DNA of 64,000 nt. Origin: Epiperipatus broadwayi (Eukaryota; Onychophora; Udeonychophora; Euonychophora; Peripatidae). Positions within the stretch are counted from its first letter, which is position 1; every line of letters starts with the position of its first letter. The stretch is taken from assembly GCA_028023455.1 (NCBI GenBank), contig JAQFVV010000158.1:744001-808000 (forward strand). Reading direction: 5' to 3'. The translations under genes and the position numbers were made by a program. Below, piece by piece: positions 22,801-31,350 of this stretch. Under the pieces are notes generated by a model. The model ran no database searches. It was given only the letters and a program-made list of their open reading frames with translations, and had not been told where the DNA came from.

Positions 22801-24680
22801 CAGATGATGGTAAAATATTTATATTATATATAAATAGTGATAGTTTTTAATAAATGTGTCTTACTTATGGATCTGAGACTTGGACACTTAATAGAAGAGC
22901 AATACAGAGACTTCAGACCACTCGAAGTATGGAGAGATGCATGTTATCAGTAACAAGAAGAGATTGAAAATGCAATATATGGGTAAGAGTACTGACCTCA
23001 TTGAAAAAATTAAAAGACTAAAGTGGAGTTGGACTGGACATATTGCTAGAAGAGATGATAATAGTTGGACAATTGAAATCTTAAACTGGATTCCAAGAGA
23101 TGGTAAAAGACCCAGAAAGAGATCACATGTAAGATGGTTGGATGAAATAAGAAAGTGTGCAGGGATGATATGAAAAAGAGAAGCTAAAGATCGGAGATCA
23201 ATTGAACTTGAGAGACCTTCATCCTGCAGTTAATTGATAATGGTTGACGATGATGATGATTTAAATTGACAAAAAAAAAGTAATATTTTTTTCAAAATGA
23301 TATTAATATCTATGTATTTCTTGGATGCAAGCAACTGACTGGTATTTCGGATGACAACATATTCAATTCATGTATCACATCCATTCTATCTTTTTCTATT
23401 ACAACTGAAAGCATTATCATATTAATTTTTATAAACTGTCCACAATATCTTTTGGAGCCTTTTTGCCTCTCCATTAAACTTTTTTTTTCTGAAAAATAAA
23501 TTGTTTTGATCCGTAATAAAAATAAAAAAAAGTCATATAATTTCCATTAATCTGTAAACATCTTGAAAATTTTCAAGACAATTTTGAAAAAATCTTCTAT
23601 TTAATCTTATTTTATATATCTACAAAAAAAAAAGACTTAAAATTTATATAATAAATCAACAGTTGACCTTTATTAAAATCAGTTTGATATCTTTCAAATT
23701 TTAAAACAGGAAAAACTCTCCATACAGTATAGCCACTCGGTGATGTTTAGTGGTTTAATATCTTTCAAATTATTTAAAAATATTTACTGCTCTGATTATT
23801 TATTTATATACAACAAAAAAGTGAGAAAAATCAACTATACATATATAATAAATAAATAAAAAAACAGTACTATCAAATATTAAAAATCTGATTAATAAAA
23901 ATGAAATTCAAAGATTTATAAATGAGATTTTATACAAAACTACGATACAATATATTGTAAAACTAATAGCTTGAAATTGAAAAAAACTTTTATTAAAGTT
24001 TTGAACCCAAACTAACCTGATTATATATTTACATAAACCTGATAGCAAACTACTTTAATAACTTGTTCTATTTTAACTATGGGCGGTTTTTTTCTTAGAT
24101 TGGGATTGTTACTACTAATGCAATATTATTCGATTGTTTTCTACAGTATTATGCACAAAAAGTTAGTTTTCTAATCTAATGCTAGAGTATAATAAGGTCG
24201 AATAAACATTGTAAAGTTGTATGACATATGGTCTATTTTTTTAAATCTCCGAAACTTTTTGCATAGTTTTTAATATCATGGGATTTTTTGAAGATACAAT
24301 GTATAAATTTTTTATTTCATCTATCTCAACTGCTCCAAAACCTGTATATGTTCAAGTTTTCACCTAAATATCTAAAAAGAATTGTTAGAAAATTTAAATT
24401 AATATTGATGGAAATTTATTGCTTCTATAATGTAACATCTATTTAGAGCTACATTAAATACAATATTTATAATACGGAAACGCAAATTTTTAGCCAGATT
24501 ATAAATCCAAAAGGCCATTCTAGTAAAACAGAACTCACTGCGCTAGCACACACAGAGAATGAAAATGAGACTGAATTCTAGCAACACTACCATCACGTTA
24601 AATGTGCCTAGTTGTGAAACTCTTAATGCAAAAACATTTTTAACTTACTTTTGAAGTTTTGTATTTAAAAGAGATGCCAT
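1729..24680 (-). CDS. MCCC1: MCCC1 gene, 5' part: five coding exons (partial, continues off the left edge)
   Basis: This encodes the alpha (biotin-carrying) subunit of 3-methylcrotonyl-CoA carboxylase, a mitochondrial matrix enzyme of leucine breakdown that carboxylates biotin using ATP and bicarbonate. Coding exons in order are 24680-24649, 20905-20856, 6989-6850, 6756-6661 and 1850-1729. All have GT..AG borders and compatible phases, and they join to 440 nt (146 codons plus 2 nt) without a stop. About 31 N-terminal residues are transit-peptide-like. The biotin carboxylase N-domain follows, with [36 protein letters not shown] and SAIRDMGIK. The words RTAKKLG, SMHV, SQQSYL and RDMGIK are MCCC1 rather than PCCA or PC. 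The ATP-grasp core, C-domain and biotinyl domain are missing because they lie beyond position 1. Introns are about 3.7 kb, 13.9 kb, 93 bp and 4.8 kb. No disabling change is seen. Confidence 0.93.
2271..2716. repeat. Inverted-repeat (foldback) element in MCCC1 intron 4
   Basis: Imperfect arms of about 150 bp: the left arm starts near 2271 (ACACCATTTCACAATTAAAT) and the right arm ends near 2716 with its reverse complement. Shared blocks include GTTTCC..GTTAAAGGCAGAC against GTCTG..GCAAGGAAAC, and TTCATAATTCCAACTC-like sequence at the inner ends. No coding potential. A non-autonomous foldback or MITE-type insertion is the simplest reading. Confidence 0.65.
3337..3829. repeat. Inverted-repeat element in MCCC1 intron 4
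   Basis: About 90-bp arms (3341-3430 and 3740-3829) are reverse complements of each other, including ACTTTTCAAATCCTATTTA and TTATAATTTCCAATCATT-like segments. The centre is AT-rich and unrecognised. No coding sequence. Confidence 0.6.
3851..4789. mobile_element. Non-autonomous DNA transposon with CACCTGGGTCTC terminal inverted repeats
   Basis: The ends are inverted copies of CA(T/C)CTGGGTCTC(A/G)TTTTATGCGG, at 3851-3873 and 4767-4789. Subterminal motifs resembling TTTAATGCGAATTTT and TTATGCGAATTC recur inside both ends. The interior is AT-rich without a transposase. I could not define a target duplication, so the superfamily is open. Confidence 0.7.
4794..6655. other. Rest of MCCC1 intron 4; unclassified less AT-rich block at about 5640-6380
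   Basis: No exon is recognised. From about 5640 to 6380 the base composition is clearly less AT-rich than its surroundings and short plus-strand frames occur (for example 5711-5947), but the translations match no family I know and stops are frequent. An old transposon or pseudogene fragment is likely. Confidence 0.4.
6661..6756 (-). CDS. MCCC1: MCCC1 coding exon 4 (biotin carboxylase N-domain)
   Basis: A 96-nt, phase 0 exon encoding [20 protein letters not shown] and on to [15 protein letters not shown] is diagnostic of MCCC1; PCCA has GPAPTSKSYL in its place. The exon is separated from exon 3 by a 93-bp intron, the only short intron of this gene in the window. Acceptor TTTTAAG, donor GTAAGT. 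Confidence 0.96.
6850..6989 (-). CDS. MCCC1: MCCC1 coding exon 3 (biotin carboxylase N-domain, first segment)
   Basis: This exon encodes [18 protein letters not shown] and onward through [20 protein letters not shown] to SMHVAL. The ANRGEIACR strand-turn is the hallmark of biotin carboxylase N-domains. The acceptor is at 6991-6990 and the donor starts at 6849 (GTAAGA). It starts in phase 1 and ends on a complete codon (TTG). Unambiguous by homology to the metazoan protein. Confidence 0.96.
6990..8061. other. MCCC1 intron 2, 3' end; nothing recognised
   Basis: AT-rich intron sequence with no coding-like frame and no clear repeat structure visible by eye. Confidence 0.5.
8062..8231. repeat. 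Perfect 59-bp inverted repeat (hairpin) with 52-bp spacer
   Basis: Arms 8062-8120 and 8173-8231 are exact reverse complements over 59 bp (for example TGCTATTGTGTAAAATGGAA on the left). The lack of mismatches suggests a recent origin or gene conversion between arms. No coding content. Confidence 0.9.
8390..8660. repeat. Purine-rich repeat with a 62-bp unit tandemly duplicated
   Basis: 8462-8584 holds two near-identical copies of a unit containing CTAAAAAGAAAAAAGAAAG and GAGATGTGATAGAGAGAGG. A longer element (GTTGAAGGAGAAGGGATTGA at about 8421 and a similar GTGAAGGAGAAGGGATTGA at about 8599) brackets the pair, suggesting a nested duplication. The open frame over it is low-complexity and not a gene. 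Confidence 0.75.
9240..9570. other. Less AT-rich block with open frames on both strands, unrecognised
   Basis: A block of mixed base composition between T-tracts. It is open on the plus strand from about 9292 to 9561 (89 residues) and partly open on the minus strand. Neither translation resembles a family I know. It could be a transposon or retro-inserted fragment. No splice sites fit it to MCCC1. Confidence 0.3.
10130..11022. repeat. Family A foldback element, copy 1
   Basis: The left end has CATCACATGATCACC, then a block with ACTCTCCATACAGTA, GTGCATAAAATTCC, CATCCAATATCCCCAG and CTTTCATCAGTGAG. The right arm repeats these inverted, ending near GGCAAAACTCTC in reverse complement. The centre holds three direct copies of a module of about 75 bp (10376-10650, AGCAGCCACTTTTTACCTC..). 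Related copies occur at 21.57, 25.79, 32.52, 33.28, 34.47, 40.49 and 56.17 kb. Confidence 0.8.
11800..11975. repeat. Diverged partial copy of the 37.4-38.05 kb palindromic family (family B)
   Basis: Shares TTAAGATTTGCCCATACTTA, GTTTGGGTTGAA, AGACTTTATCTTGTGTTTGG and AGTATTCATTTAT in the same order as the right arm of the palindrome at 37447-38050. It is a half-element with several differences, so an older copy. Confidence 0.65.
12083..12229. repeat. Tandem repeat, three copies of a 49-bp unit
   Basis: The unit begins AGTTAGACAGTACTTRGCAT and ends AATTTATTTTAGCATCTCA. The copies at 12083, 12132 and 12181 differ at only a few positions. No coding content. Confidence 0.9.
12230..15751. other. 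MCCC1 intron 2, middle; nothing recognised
   Basis: Long, very AT-rich stretch. Short open frames here (such as 15260-15448) are AT-driven and have no coding character. I see no exon, RNA gene or clear repeat. Confidence 0.5.
15752..16926 (-). mobile_element. hAT-type DNA transposon with perfect 8-bp target duplication, decayed transposase
   Basis: The termini are inverted copies of CAG(C/T)GTTTCCCA(A/C)CCT. The element is flanked on both sides by ATGTAGTG (15744-15751 and 16927-16934), the 8-bp duplication expected of hAT elements. Subterminal GTACCAC motifs recur at both ends. Minus-strand fragments at about 16689-16150 ([46 protein letters not shown]) resemble the C-terminal part and dimerisation region of hAT transposases, spread over more than one frame with stops. 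It is internally deleted (1175 bp) and non-functional. Confidence 0.92.
16150..16692 (-). pseudogene. hAT transposase C-terminal fragment, frameshifted
   Basis: Two overlapping minus-strand frames (16689-16501 and 16607-16356), followed by a further decayed stretch, carry what was the C-terminal third of a hAT transposase. The order is [20 protein letters not shown], then [17 protein letters not shown], then [19 protein letters not shown], and a broken dimerisation segment. At least one frameshift and several stops make it inactive. The N-terminal zinc finger and catalytic domain are deleted. Confidence 0.75.
16935..18555. other. MCCC1 intron 2; unclassified block at about 17680-18240
   Basis: Mostly AT-rich. 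Around 17680-18240 the composition is more even and has features an old LTR or SINE-like insertion might show, such as a pyrimidine tract (TTTTCTCTCTCTCTCC), but no termini or coding match were found. Confidence 0.35.
18560..19425. repeat. Satellite array, about ten units of 66-89 bp
   Basis: The unit contains GTGGTTCAAACCCACACCTA, TATAATATATTAAGTAATAA, CTCTTCCAAATAATGACTTC and ATTGATATGATGAATAAG. Successive GGTTCAAACCC blocks lie about 88-90 bp apart, with a few 66-bp units that lack the GACTTC..TGATATGATG part. Several units differ by 1-5 bases. Minus-strand open frames through the array are repeats of the same low-complexity peptide and not genes. Confidence 0.92.
19428..19635. repeat. Second tandem array, about 30-bp unit, roughly seven copies
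   Basis: Starts at the end of the satellite. The unit is close to AAATACTTCAAGATACCTGG plus ATTAAAATA. The units diverge more than in the neighbouring array. Confidence 0.85.
19901..20122 (-). other. Coding-like open frame of unknown origin in MCCC1 intron 2
   Basis: A minus-strand frame of about 73 codons has markedly less AT-rich, coding-like sequence, ending TGA at 19901. A possible splice acceptor (CATATTGCAG) lies just upstream, which would give an exon starting [11 protein letters not shown]. The C-terminal part reads [20 protein letters not shown], then [12 protein letters not shown] do not recognise it. It could be an unknown terminal exon, a transposon remnant or a retro-inserted gene fragment. 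Confidence 0.3.
20856..20905 (-). CDS. MCCC1: MCCC1 coding exon 2 (rest of transit peptide)
   Basis: A 50-nt exon lies between a pyrimidine-rich acceptor (CTTTGTAG) and a donor (CAA then GTAAGTTT). Joined to exon 1 it reads [17 protein letters not shown] and leaves one base (A), which the GT at 6989 completes to a serine codon. The peptide has three basic residues (K, R, K), many Ser/Thr and no acidic residue, as in mitochondrial presequences. Both its splice phases fit the neighbouring exons exactly. Because the exon is short and not conserved between species, support comes from splice sites and phase, not homology. Confidence 0.7.
20906..22855. other. MCCC1 intron 1, 3' half; includes a short family A fragment
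   Basis: AT-rich sequence with no exon. At 21562-21690 there is a diverged family A fragment beginning ACATCACATGATCACCATTT and containing CTCTATATATAATAGTG and a degraded GTGCATAAAATC block. Nothing else recognised. Confidence 0.55.
22858..23265 (+). pseudogene. 3' end of a non-LTR retrotransposon (RTE-like endonuclease/reverse transcriptase C-terminus)
   Basis: Reading frames give [20 protein letters not shown], then (shifted) [36 protein letters not shown] and [13 protein letters not shown]. The words YGSETWTL, LKWxWxGHIARR and PRDGKR.RxR..xRW.D are characteristic of the C-terminus of a widespread invertebrate LINE group. The sequence ends in a short GATGATGATGAT run, as RTE-type elements often do. 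It is 5'-truncated, with at least one frameshift between the two parts. Confidence 0.85.
23700..23760. repeat. Internally deleted family A fragment
   Basis: AACAGGAAAAACTCTCCATA and CAGTATAGCCACTCG are joined directly to GTGATGTTTAGTGG, which is one family A end. This is a 60-bp remnant with the middle removed. Confidence 0.7.
24649..24680 (-). CDS. MCCC1: MCCC1 coding exon 1 (start of transit peptide)
   Basis: ATG at 24680-24678 sits in a good context (CAAAATGG). An in-frame TAA lies about 17 codons upstream, which favours this start. The exon encodes [10 protein letters not shown] plus two bases of a lysine codon and ends at a consensus donor (AAAA then GTAAGT). This phase is completed exactly by the first base of the exon at 20905. 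The peptide is short, uncharged to basic and rich in Ser/Leu, as mitochondrial presequences are. Assignment to MCCC1 rests on phase, orientation and the absence of any other gene between. A transcript would settle it. Confidence 0.72.
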
Positions 24681-25140
24681 TTTGCAGACTAAAGCGACGT
24701 CTATTTTCAATCCACTATAGAGGACGCTTTAGCTTTTACGTTCAATTCAACTTCAGCAGCCTCTGTTTCAAATTGTTATTGTTTTTTGTTGAGGTAGTTT
24801 AATGCATATTATTATATCTTTTTAATGGTCTAAAAAATTGTTTTTATAATGTTTTGTTATATAAAAAATTAGTTTTTTATTTGAATGATATAGATTTGAT
24901 CCTATAGATAGATGTTAATTAATACCGATATAGTGTGTTGTATCTTGCATTTGACCCTTATAAATGCTGAATATCAAAATATATATATTAAATATAAGAA
25001 AAAGTTACACCATGATTTCTCTATAATTAAGTATAGTCTAATTACAGCAATTTCACTGACTATTCTATTGAGGGTGCAAGCAATGCTCTATCTTATATAG
25101 ATTGGAATTATAAGCTTGTATTATAAACAACTTCCGGGCA
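24681..25140 (-). promoter_or_regulatory. MCCC1: Probable MCCC1 5'UTR and promoter region
   Basis: The sequence just upstream of the MCCC1 start (24681-24790 on the minus strand) is less AT-rich than its surroundings and contains several CpGs, as invertebrate core promoters can. An ACTTCCGG site, the ETS/GABP-type motif common in promoters of mitochondrial enzyme genes, is at 25130-25137. No transcription start can be fixed from sequence, and the ETS site is a single 8-mer that could be chance. Confidence 0.35.
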
Positions 25141-25780
25141 ACTTAGAAAAAACTGAACTTGTATATTGATTTGAAGATATTGTGTTAATCTAATCATATA
25201 ATTGCTTAAGTTATTGATATGTAATTAAGCGCGTTGGTGATTTCCAAGCTTTTAGTAGCATTGGATACCCACTTGTTCGTTATATTTGATAATTTGCATT
25301 ATTAATTGGCCTATCTCCACTGGCATAGATAATGTGAGGGAATGTCAGAATTGATTATGAATTTGAAACGCATTTATAGCAGAGATTCTGATCAAAATGG
25401 AATTTGTAGATATTGGGTTTCGTAATTCCTAGTTGAAAAGTTATTGACTATTAAAATGATTGACAATATTTGTTGCAAGTATTTTACTCAAGTTATATTA
25501 TTTTTTAATAATAGTTATTCCATTAGTAGGAAAATTATGATTTCTTTTTTTAAAAAATTATACGTTGCTTAGAAGTAACAATATAAATTTATAATGATAA
25601 TTTTAATATTTTTGAAATGAATAATTCGTTTATTTTTAAAAATTTATTTATTTACAATTAAATCATTCAGCAAATAAAATTTGACATTTTAATGCATAGT
25701 AATAAATAATTTTATAAATGAGTATGTAATATAAAGTGGACATTTTAATAAATAAATATATGCCATGCTAGTTTTTATCT
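25141..25780. other. Intergenic; nothing recognised
   Basis: AT-rich, no repeat structure or coding frame seen. Confidence 0.5.
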
Positions 25781-25785
25781 TTAGC

Positions 25786-26806
25786 AATAAACATCACCTG
25801 ATCATCATTTCTTATAATTGCTCTTAACTATTATTAAAACAGACAAAACTCTTTATACGTATTGCCACTCAGTGCAAGCCAGAGTAATCAATGGATGCCA
25901 GAAGGCTTGTGCATAAAATACCCATCTAGTGCCTACTCATCCAATATCCTCAGATTAGTTTCTGGCTTGTGGCCTTCATCAGTGAGGAGCCTTGGATCTG
26001 AGAGCACTGCACTTAGATCTTAGGATCTAATGCACTCTCCAGCAGCCACCTTTTATCTCTACTTAATTACAAAACTATGAGACTTAAATTGAAAACACTG
26101 TAATATTTTCAATCCAAGCTCAACTACAAAACTATGAGACTTAAATTGAAAACATTATAATATTTTTAATTCAAGCTCACCAGTTTATATAGTCATATAG
26201 GTTTGAACTCAATTCAGTACCTAAACATTTTGATGTCTTTGGTTCTTTAATATCTGAGGATATTGAATGAGTAAGCACTAGATGGGGATTTTATGCACAA
26301 GCCTTCTAGCATCCATTGATTACTCTGGCTTGCACTGAGCGGAAATACATATAGAGAGTTGCCTGTTTTAATAACAGTTAAGAGCAAGCATAAAAAATGG
26401 TGATCATGTGATGTTTATTGGCTTAAAACCAATCCTGCCTAATAGGATAGTGGTGGCTATGGTTATTAAAGAACCAAAAGACACCAAAATGTATAGGTAC
26501 TGAACTGAGTTGAAACCTATATGATTATATAAGCTGGTGAACTTAGATTGAAAATATTATAGGGTTTTCAATTTAAGTCTCATTAGTTTTGTAGTTAAAT
26601 AGAGATAAAAGGTGGCTGCTGGAGAGTTGCATTAGATCCTAAGATTTAGATGCAGTGCTCTCACATCCAAAGCTCCTCACTGACGAAGGCCACAAGCCAG
26701 AAACTAATCTGAGGATATTGGATGAATAGGCACTAGATGGGGATTTTATGCACAAGCCTTCTGTCGTCCATTGATTACTCTGGCTTGCATTGAGAGGTAA
26801 TACGTA
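25786..26806. repeat. Family A, copy 2: inverted pair followed by a further partial copy
   Basis: The left arm starts AAACATCACCTGATCATC and the first inverted copy ends at about 26424 (GGTGATCATGTGATGTTTAT). A third, plus-oriented stretch follows (26425-26806) that runs from the central region (CCTAATAGGATAGTGG..) through the hammerhead-like block (CTCACTGACGAAGGCC, GCCAGAAACTAATCTGAGG) to CATTGAGAGGTAATACGT. This copy shows that the full element has an extra inner segment around GTTTGAACTCAATTCAGTAC. Confidence 0.8.
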
Positions 26807-27984
26807 ACAAAAATAAAATGGCAGATATTTTTTGAGATTAATATTTGCAGCAATGTGGTTCATTCAGAACTTGAAAAGTAAATCAACAATTTTATCTGCC
26901 TGTAAACTTCTGTTGAATTTTAAGAAAGTATTCAAGTACATCTTTTTTGTAAATTATAAAATAATAAAAGTATCATATATAACAACTAGGCACATGATTT
27001 TATATCTTTATCAAATATAACCATTAATTCTATTTTTGCTTACAAAGTGCTATTTATTGTTTTATAATAAAAAATAATAAAAAGTAAAACATGAATGAAA
27101 CAAAATAAAATTATGATACAGCAATCCAGATTGTTAGAAATTCAATAAAGATTAAAAGAGATTATTATATATCATAATAAAAATAAATAAAAAAAATAGA
27201 CTTTATACAACTTTATATATATTTCCTTATTATCTAATGAAGCAGAAACCGGTCTGGGATTGAGGATATTCTGAAAAGCTTGTTAAGAGCTATTGGCAAG
27301 CTCATTAGATAATATTTGTAATACAAGCTTTTAAAATTAGGTCATGTGATATATGACTTGATTTCTTGCAATTATATTATTTTATATAATTTTCCATAAA
27401 CATTAATATGATAACTATATCTTCTTTATTGCATTGCCAAATCCATATAATATTAAATCATCTATGCTCTTTATTACTGTTTCACAATGCTTTAATTATA
27501 ACACTCTATGACAGTTTTGATTGCCCCAGCAATCTTCTTCAGAACTATAATGTAATACAAATATATGAATATATATGGACATTTAATTTTACATTTTATA
27601 TATACATCTTATAATCATTTAATTGTTACCTTTTTAATATTATTAAATATATTTACTCTTTTTACATTCTATATTTATCAATTAATACCACCTATAATCA
27701 TATACTATTTTTATTTTACTCTTTTAAATATTTATAATTTATTTTAATCTATAATATTATTTTTTAACACATTTTTACTCACTTCTATTTTTAAATCTTA
27801 ACTGCTAAATTCAAACTTTAAATTTTACTGTTATACTGTTAATAGCTCCCTCTTTAAATTTTACATTTATACTTTTAGCAGCTCTCTCTTCCTATTTTTC
27901 ATATAATTAAATCTTTTTTATTTTATATTATATCATAATTTTTTTCTAGCTCAAATCTATTTAATACTGGCTTAATACTATTAA

Positions 27985-28172
27985 TATAAATAGCCTCTTA
28001 TTTTTTTATATCTTTTATTGTTTGTAAATCATATCGTCCTTATACAATCCTTTTCAAACCCATGCCCTGTTTCTAATTTATGTAAATATATCAGTAAATT
28101 TTTATCATACTTATGTTGCAATAATCTTCTATATATTGAATTTTTTGTTTCTCCTACATAATTTACTTTTAG
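27985..28172 (-). pseudogene. GIY-YIG endonuclease C-terminus of a Penelope-like element (left arm)
   Basis: The mirror copy of the right-arm domain. The minus-strand reading keeps [20 protein letters not shown] and then HKLETGHGFEKDC, so the GIY-YIG glycine and arginine are present here, while a stop follows CIRTI. It is truncated at the palindrome centre. Confidence 0.8.
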
Positions 28173-28202
28173 ATTATTAATTTGACACTTTTTATAATTA
28201 AT

Positions 28203-28460
28203 TAATAATCTAAAAGTAAATTATGTAGAGAAACAAAAAATTCAATATACAGAAGATTATTGCAAAATAAGTATGATAAAAATTTACCGATATATTTACA
28301 TAAATTAGAAACAGGGCATGGGTTTGAAAAGGACTGTATAAGGATGATACGATTTACAAACAATAAAAGATATAGAAAAATAAAAGAGGCTATTTATATT
28401 AATAATATTAAGCCAGTATTAAATAGATTTGAGCCTGAAAAAAATTTTGATATAATATAA
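28203..28460 (+). pseudogene. GIY-YIG endonuclease C-terminus of a Penelope-like element (right arm)
   Basis: The stretch before 28260 encodes a frameshifted YV(G)ETKNS segment. From 28260 the frame reads NKYDKNLPIYLHKLETGHGF, then RMIRFTNNKRYRKIKEAIYI and NNIKPVLNRFEPEKNF before a stop at 28460. The HxxxTGHxF histidine pair and the KEAIYIxxxKPxLNR tail are typical of Penelope-type GIY-YIG domains, which nick target DNA for insertion. The catalytic N-terminal part is broken here, so it is inactive. Confidence 0.85.
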
Positions 28461-29439
28461 AATAAAAAATATTTAATTATATAAAAAATAGGAAGAGGGA
28501 GGTGCTAAAAGTATAAATGTAAAATTTAAAGAGGGTGCTACTAACAGTATAACTGTAAAATTTAAAGTTTAAATCTAGCAATTGAGATTTAGAGATAGAA
28601 GTGAAAGGTGGGTAAAAATGTGTTAAAAAAATAATAGTATTATTATAGATTAAAATAAATTACAAATATTGGTTAATAAAATGAATAGTAATAATGTAAA
28701 TATTGATTAATAAAATGACTAGTAATAATGTAAAGTATAAAAGATATAAATTTAAATATTTGAAAGAGTAAAATAAAAAAAATAGACTATATATGATTAT
28801 AGGAGATATTGATAAATATAGGATGTAAAAAGAGTAAAATATATATTTAATAATATTAAAAAGGTAATAATTAAATAATGATTATAAGATGTATATATAA
28901 AATGTAAAATTAAATGTTCATGTATATTCATATATTTGTATTATGTTATAGTTCTGAAGAAGATTGCTGGGGCAATCAAAACTGTCATAGAGGGTTGTAA
29001 TTAAAGCATTGTGAAACAGTAATAAAGAACATAGATGATTTAACATTAATATAACATTAATAATTGTATTTTAAAAAATCTTATATATTTTAATTCATAT
29101 TTATTTGAGGTTTCTGATGCTCTAGATTGATTATTAATGTATATGTATTTTATGATGTAATAGGCTTGTTAAAGTTGATGAAAAATTATAATAAATTATG
29201 TTAAGAGAGTGGAAAGAATGACAAAGTATACACCAATAAGATTCAAATATTATTGTTTGATTATAGTAATCTTGTGTAATTCTATCAAGCAGCCTTCAAA
29301 CAAAAGATTTATTGTATAGGAATCAAAAAAAAAAAATGACATGATCATCCACTAATGATAATGATCACAATATATAATACAGATAAGATGATTACATCAT
29401 TCTACTAATTAATAACGACATCTAACAATTATAAGACTA

Positions 29440-30715
29440 TTTCTGTCTTAAATACCGTTGCCAAAATTTTTCAGTGATGTATTTACGACAAAATTACTTT
29501 AAATATTAGGAAACTTCAATCAGCATGGTTTCTTACCCAATAAATCAATTCAAACTAATATCACTGTTATATTATATCTGATCATACAGCTCATGTTGTA
29601 GAAGGTCTGAACAGGCTCGATGTTGTTTAGTTTGATATGTCAAAATCTTTGACAAAATTGACCATAATATTCTCTTAGCCAAATTATATAATTTAGGGCT
29701 TTCAAAATCACTAGTCAAATGGTTTGAATCATTCATACATTACATACCTGCTTGTGTTAAATATAATCATAATATATGTTTACTGTACTCTTGTTTAGTT
29801 GGATTATCTCAAGGTAACATTCTGGCCTTGTTCCATATATATATATTTCTGATCTCAGATATAGTATAAAATATTCTCATCTTCTTTGTCATGATGATAA
29901 CTAAAATTTTCAGACACATTAATTCCTTTTCTAATTGCTTTTTATTGCAAAATGATATAGCTAATTTTACTGCATGATGTATTAAAAACATACTTATGAT
30001 TAATAAAGATATGCTCTGTTGCTTCCTATTCAAAAAAAATATGAAATTTTACAATTCCCCAATTCTATTCATGATTAAAATAGAAAAATCTTTACAGGAA
30101 TGTCTCCTTCCAACTTCATACTAATATCATAATGAATAGGGCATTTAAAATAATGGGAATCATATATAGCCATGGTAAAATATTTCATTAGTCAATGAAC
30201 TATAAACTTTTTCTCTTGTTGATCTTCCTGATCTTAGAATTTGTTTCAGTTATCTGGAACTCACACTAAAAAAGATATTCAAAAAATCCAATCTGTATTT
30301 GCCATATACTCTAAATATAATAATTTTCCTGATAGTTTTAACTTTTCATTGATGAAAAGAAAAAAAATCAGAGACATTACCTATTTACAATTACCTCAGA
30401 TTTACTTTCAAACTTATCTTCCAATCCCTCTTAATATCATTCTAGATTACATAGAATCTCTAAATCTAATTCGTTATCATTCAAATGTGCTTAGGTTTTC
30501 TCCCAATCTCGATCTCAATCAATTCTGCAAAGCCCTAAAACTAAAATGCAATTTGTGATCTCATTGCCCAAACTATCTGTCAAGTCTTAATTCCCAAATT
30601 TTTTCTTTTTCTCCATACCTCATAAGATTTTTTTTTTCCAATTATTATTTTAATATGCATTCTATAATAGACTTATGATTCTTGTTTTGCACTTTAAATA
30701 AAACTGAATTGAATT
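29440..30715 (+). pseudogene. Decayed non-LTR retrotransposon (CR1/Jockey-like reverse transcriptase)
   Basis: The reverse transcriptase is recognisable in pieces: HGFLPNKSIQTNI, then an open stretch from 29648 with FDKIDHNILLAKLYNLGLSK, SLVKWFESF and LSQGNILA. The first FDxSKAFDKIDH carries a frameshift. The later YADD-type box is out of frame (ILIFFVMMITKIF, for ILLFADDTKIF). 30241-30558 is open and corresponds to the C-terminal region (THTKKDIQKIQSVFAIYSK). The 3' end is near 30715 after AATAAAACTGAATTGAATTG. Inactive. Confidence 0.82.
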
Positions 30716-30992
30716 GACACTTTGTTGCACTATATGTCTTATAAGAGAATAATAGAGATATAAACTAAAATATTTAACTATAGATAGTGTCAAAATTGTT
30801 TATGACGATTTTCTAAAATATCAGAATTAAGATAATGATTAAGAGAAGTATGCTTTAGATTATTACAATTAAATTACAAAAAATTATATTTATTTAATAT
30901 ATTCTTATTTTACTCTATATATTTTAATAATCTCCATACTTCCTTTTCTTTTTTTATTATTCTTCATATAAATAAAAAAATGACAGATGCTC

Positions 30993-31032
30993 CCAAGATG
31001 CATTTCATGCTGAAGCAGCACTCTTCAGTTGG
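30993..31032 (-). ncRNA. Hammerhead ribozyme (type I), intact core, unit 1
   Basis: Minus strand 5' to 3': stem I CCAA (31032-31029), core CTGAAGA (31028-31022), stem II GTGCTG-CTT-CAGCAT (31021-31007), core GAAA (31006-31003), very short stem III in AUGCAU, cleavage nucleotide C (30997), then stem I partner TTGG (30996-30993). All invariant core bases (C3, U4, G5, A6, G8, A9, G12, A13, A14) are present and position 7 may be any base. The cleavage triplet is AUC. An outer stem I helix (GTCA/TGAC) can form beyond an internal loop. The tiny stem III suggests cleavage as a dimer. Confidence 0.82.
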
Positions 31033-31350
31033 TCCAGGTCACCAGCTCTCATATATATCTTTATTACATGAGAGTATTTATTCTATGGCGAATTGTCACA
31101 TCTTTACTTATAACTGCCAAACTTGCTCCACTCACAACCTCGACTTCAGTACATTTTTGATAAACCTAACTATGTTTATCATTAATCATTTATTAAACTA
31201 GAGTTTTTCTTTAGCACAGATATAAACTTTAATCCAATTTAAAGATTATTATATCTGATTTTTTATACATTATCGATTATTTAATAGTCTCCATACTTCC
31301 CCTTTTTATTATTCTTTATAAATAAAGATACAATAAAAGACAAGTGCCCT

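Larger units (their letters stand above)
27451..29047. mobile_element. Penelope-like element fragments arranged head to head as a 1.6-kb palindrome
   Basis: The left arm (27451-28181) and right arm (28199-29047) are reverse complements with small indels and an 18-bp centre. Each arm is the 3' part of a Penelope-like retroelement: the end of the GIY-YIG endonuclease, a 3' untranslated region and a shared 3' terminus (CTGAAGAAGATTGC hairpin). The coding direction points outward in both arms. The left arm keeps an intact [20 protein letters not shown]; the right arm has lost one G of the glycine codon. It is 5'-truncated and has no reverse transcriptase. Confidence 0.88.
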
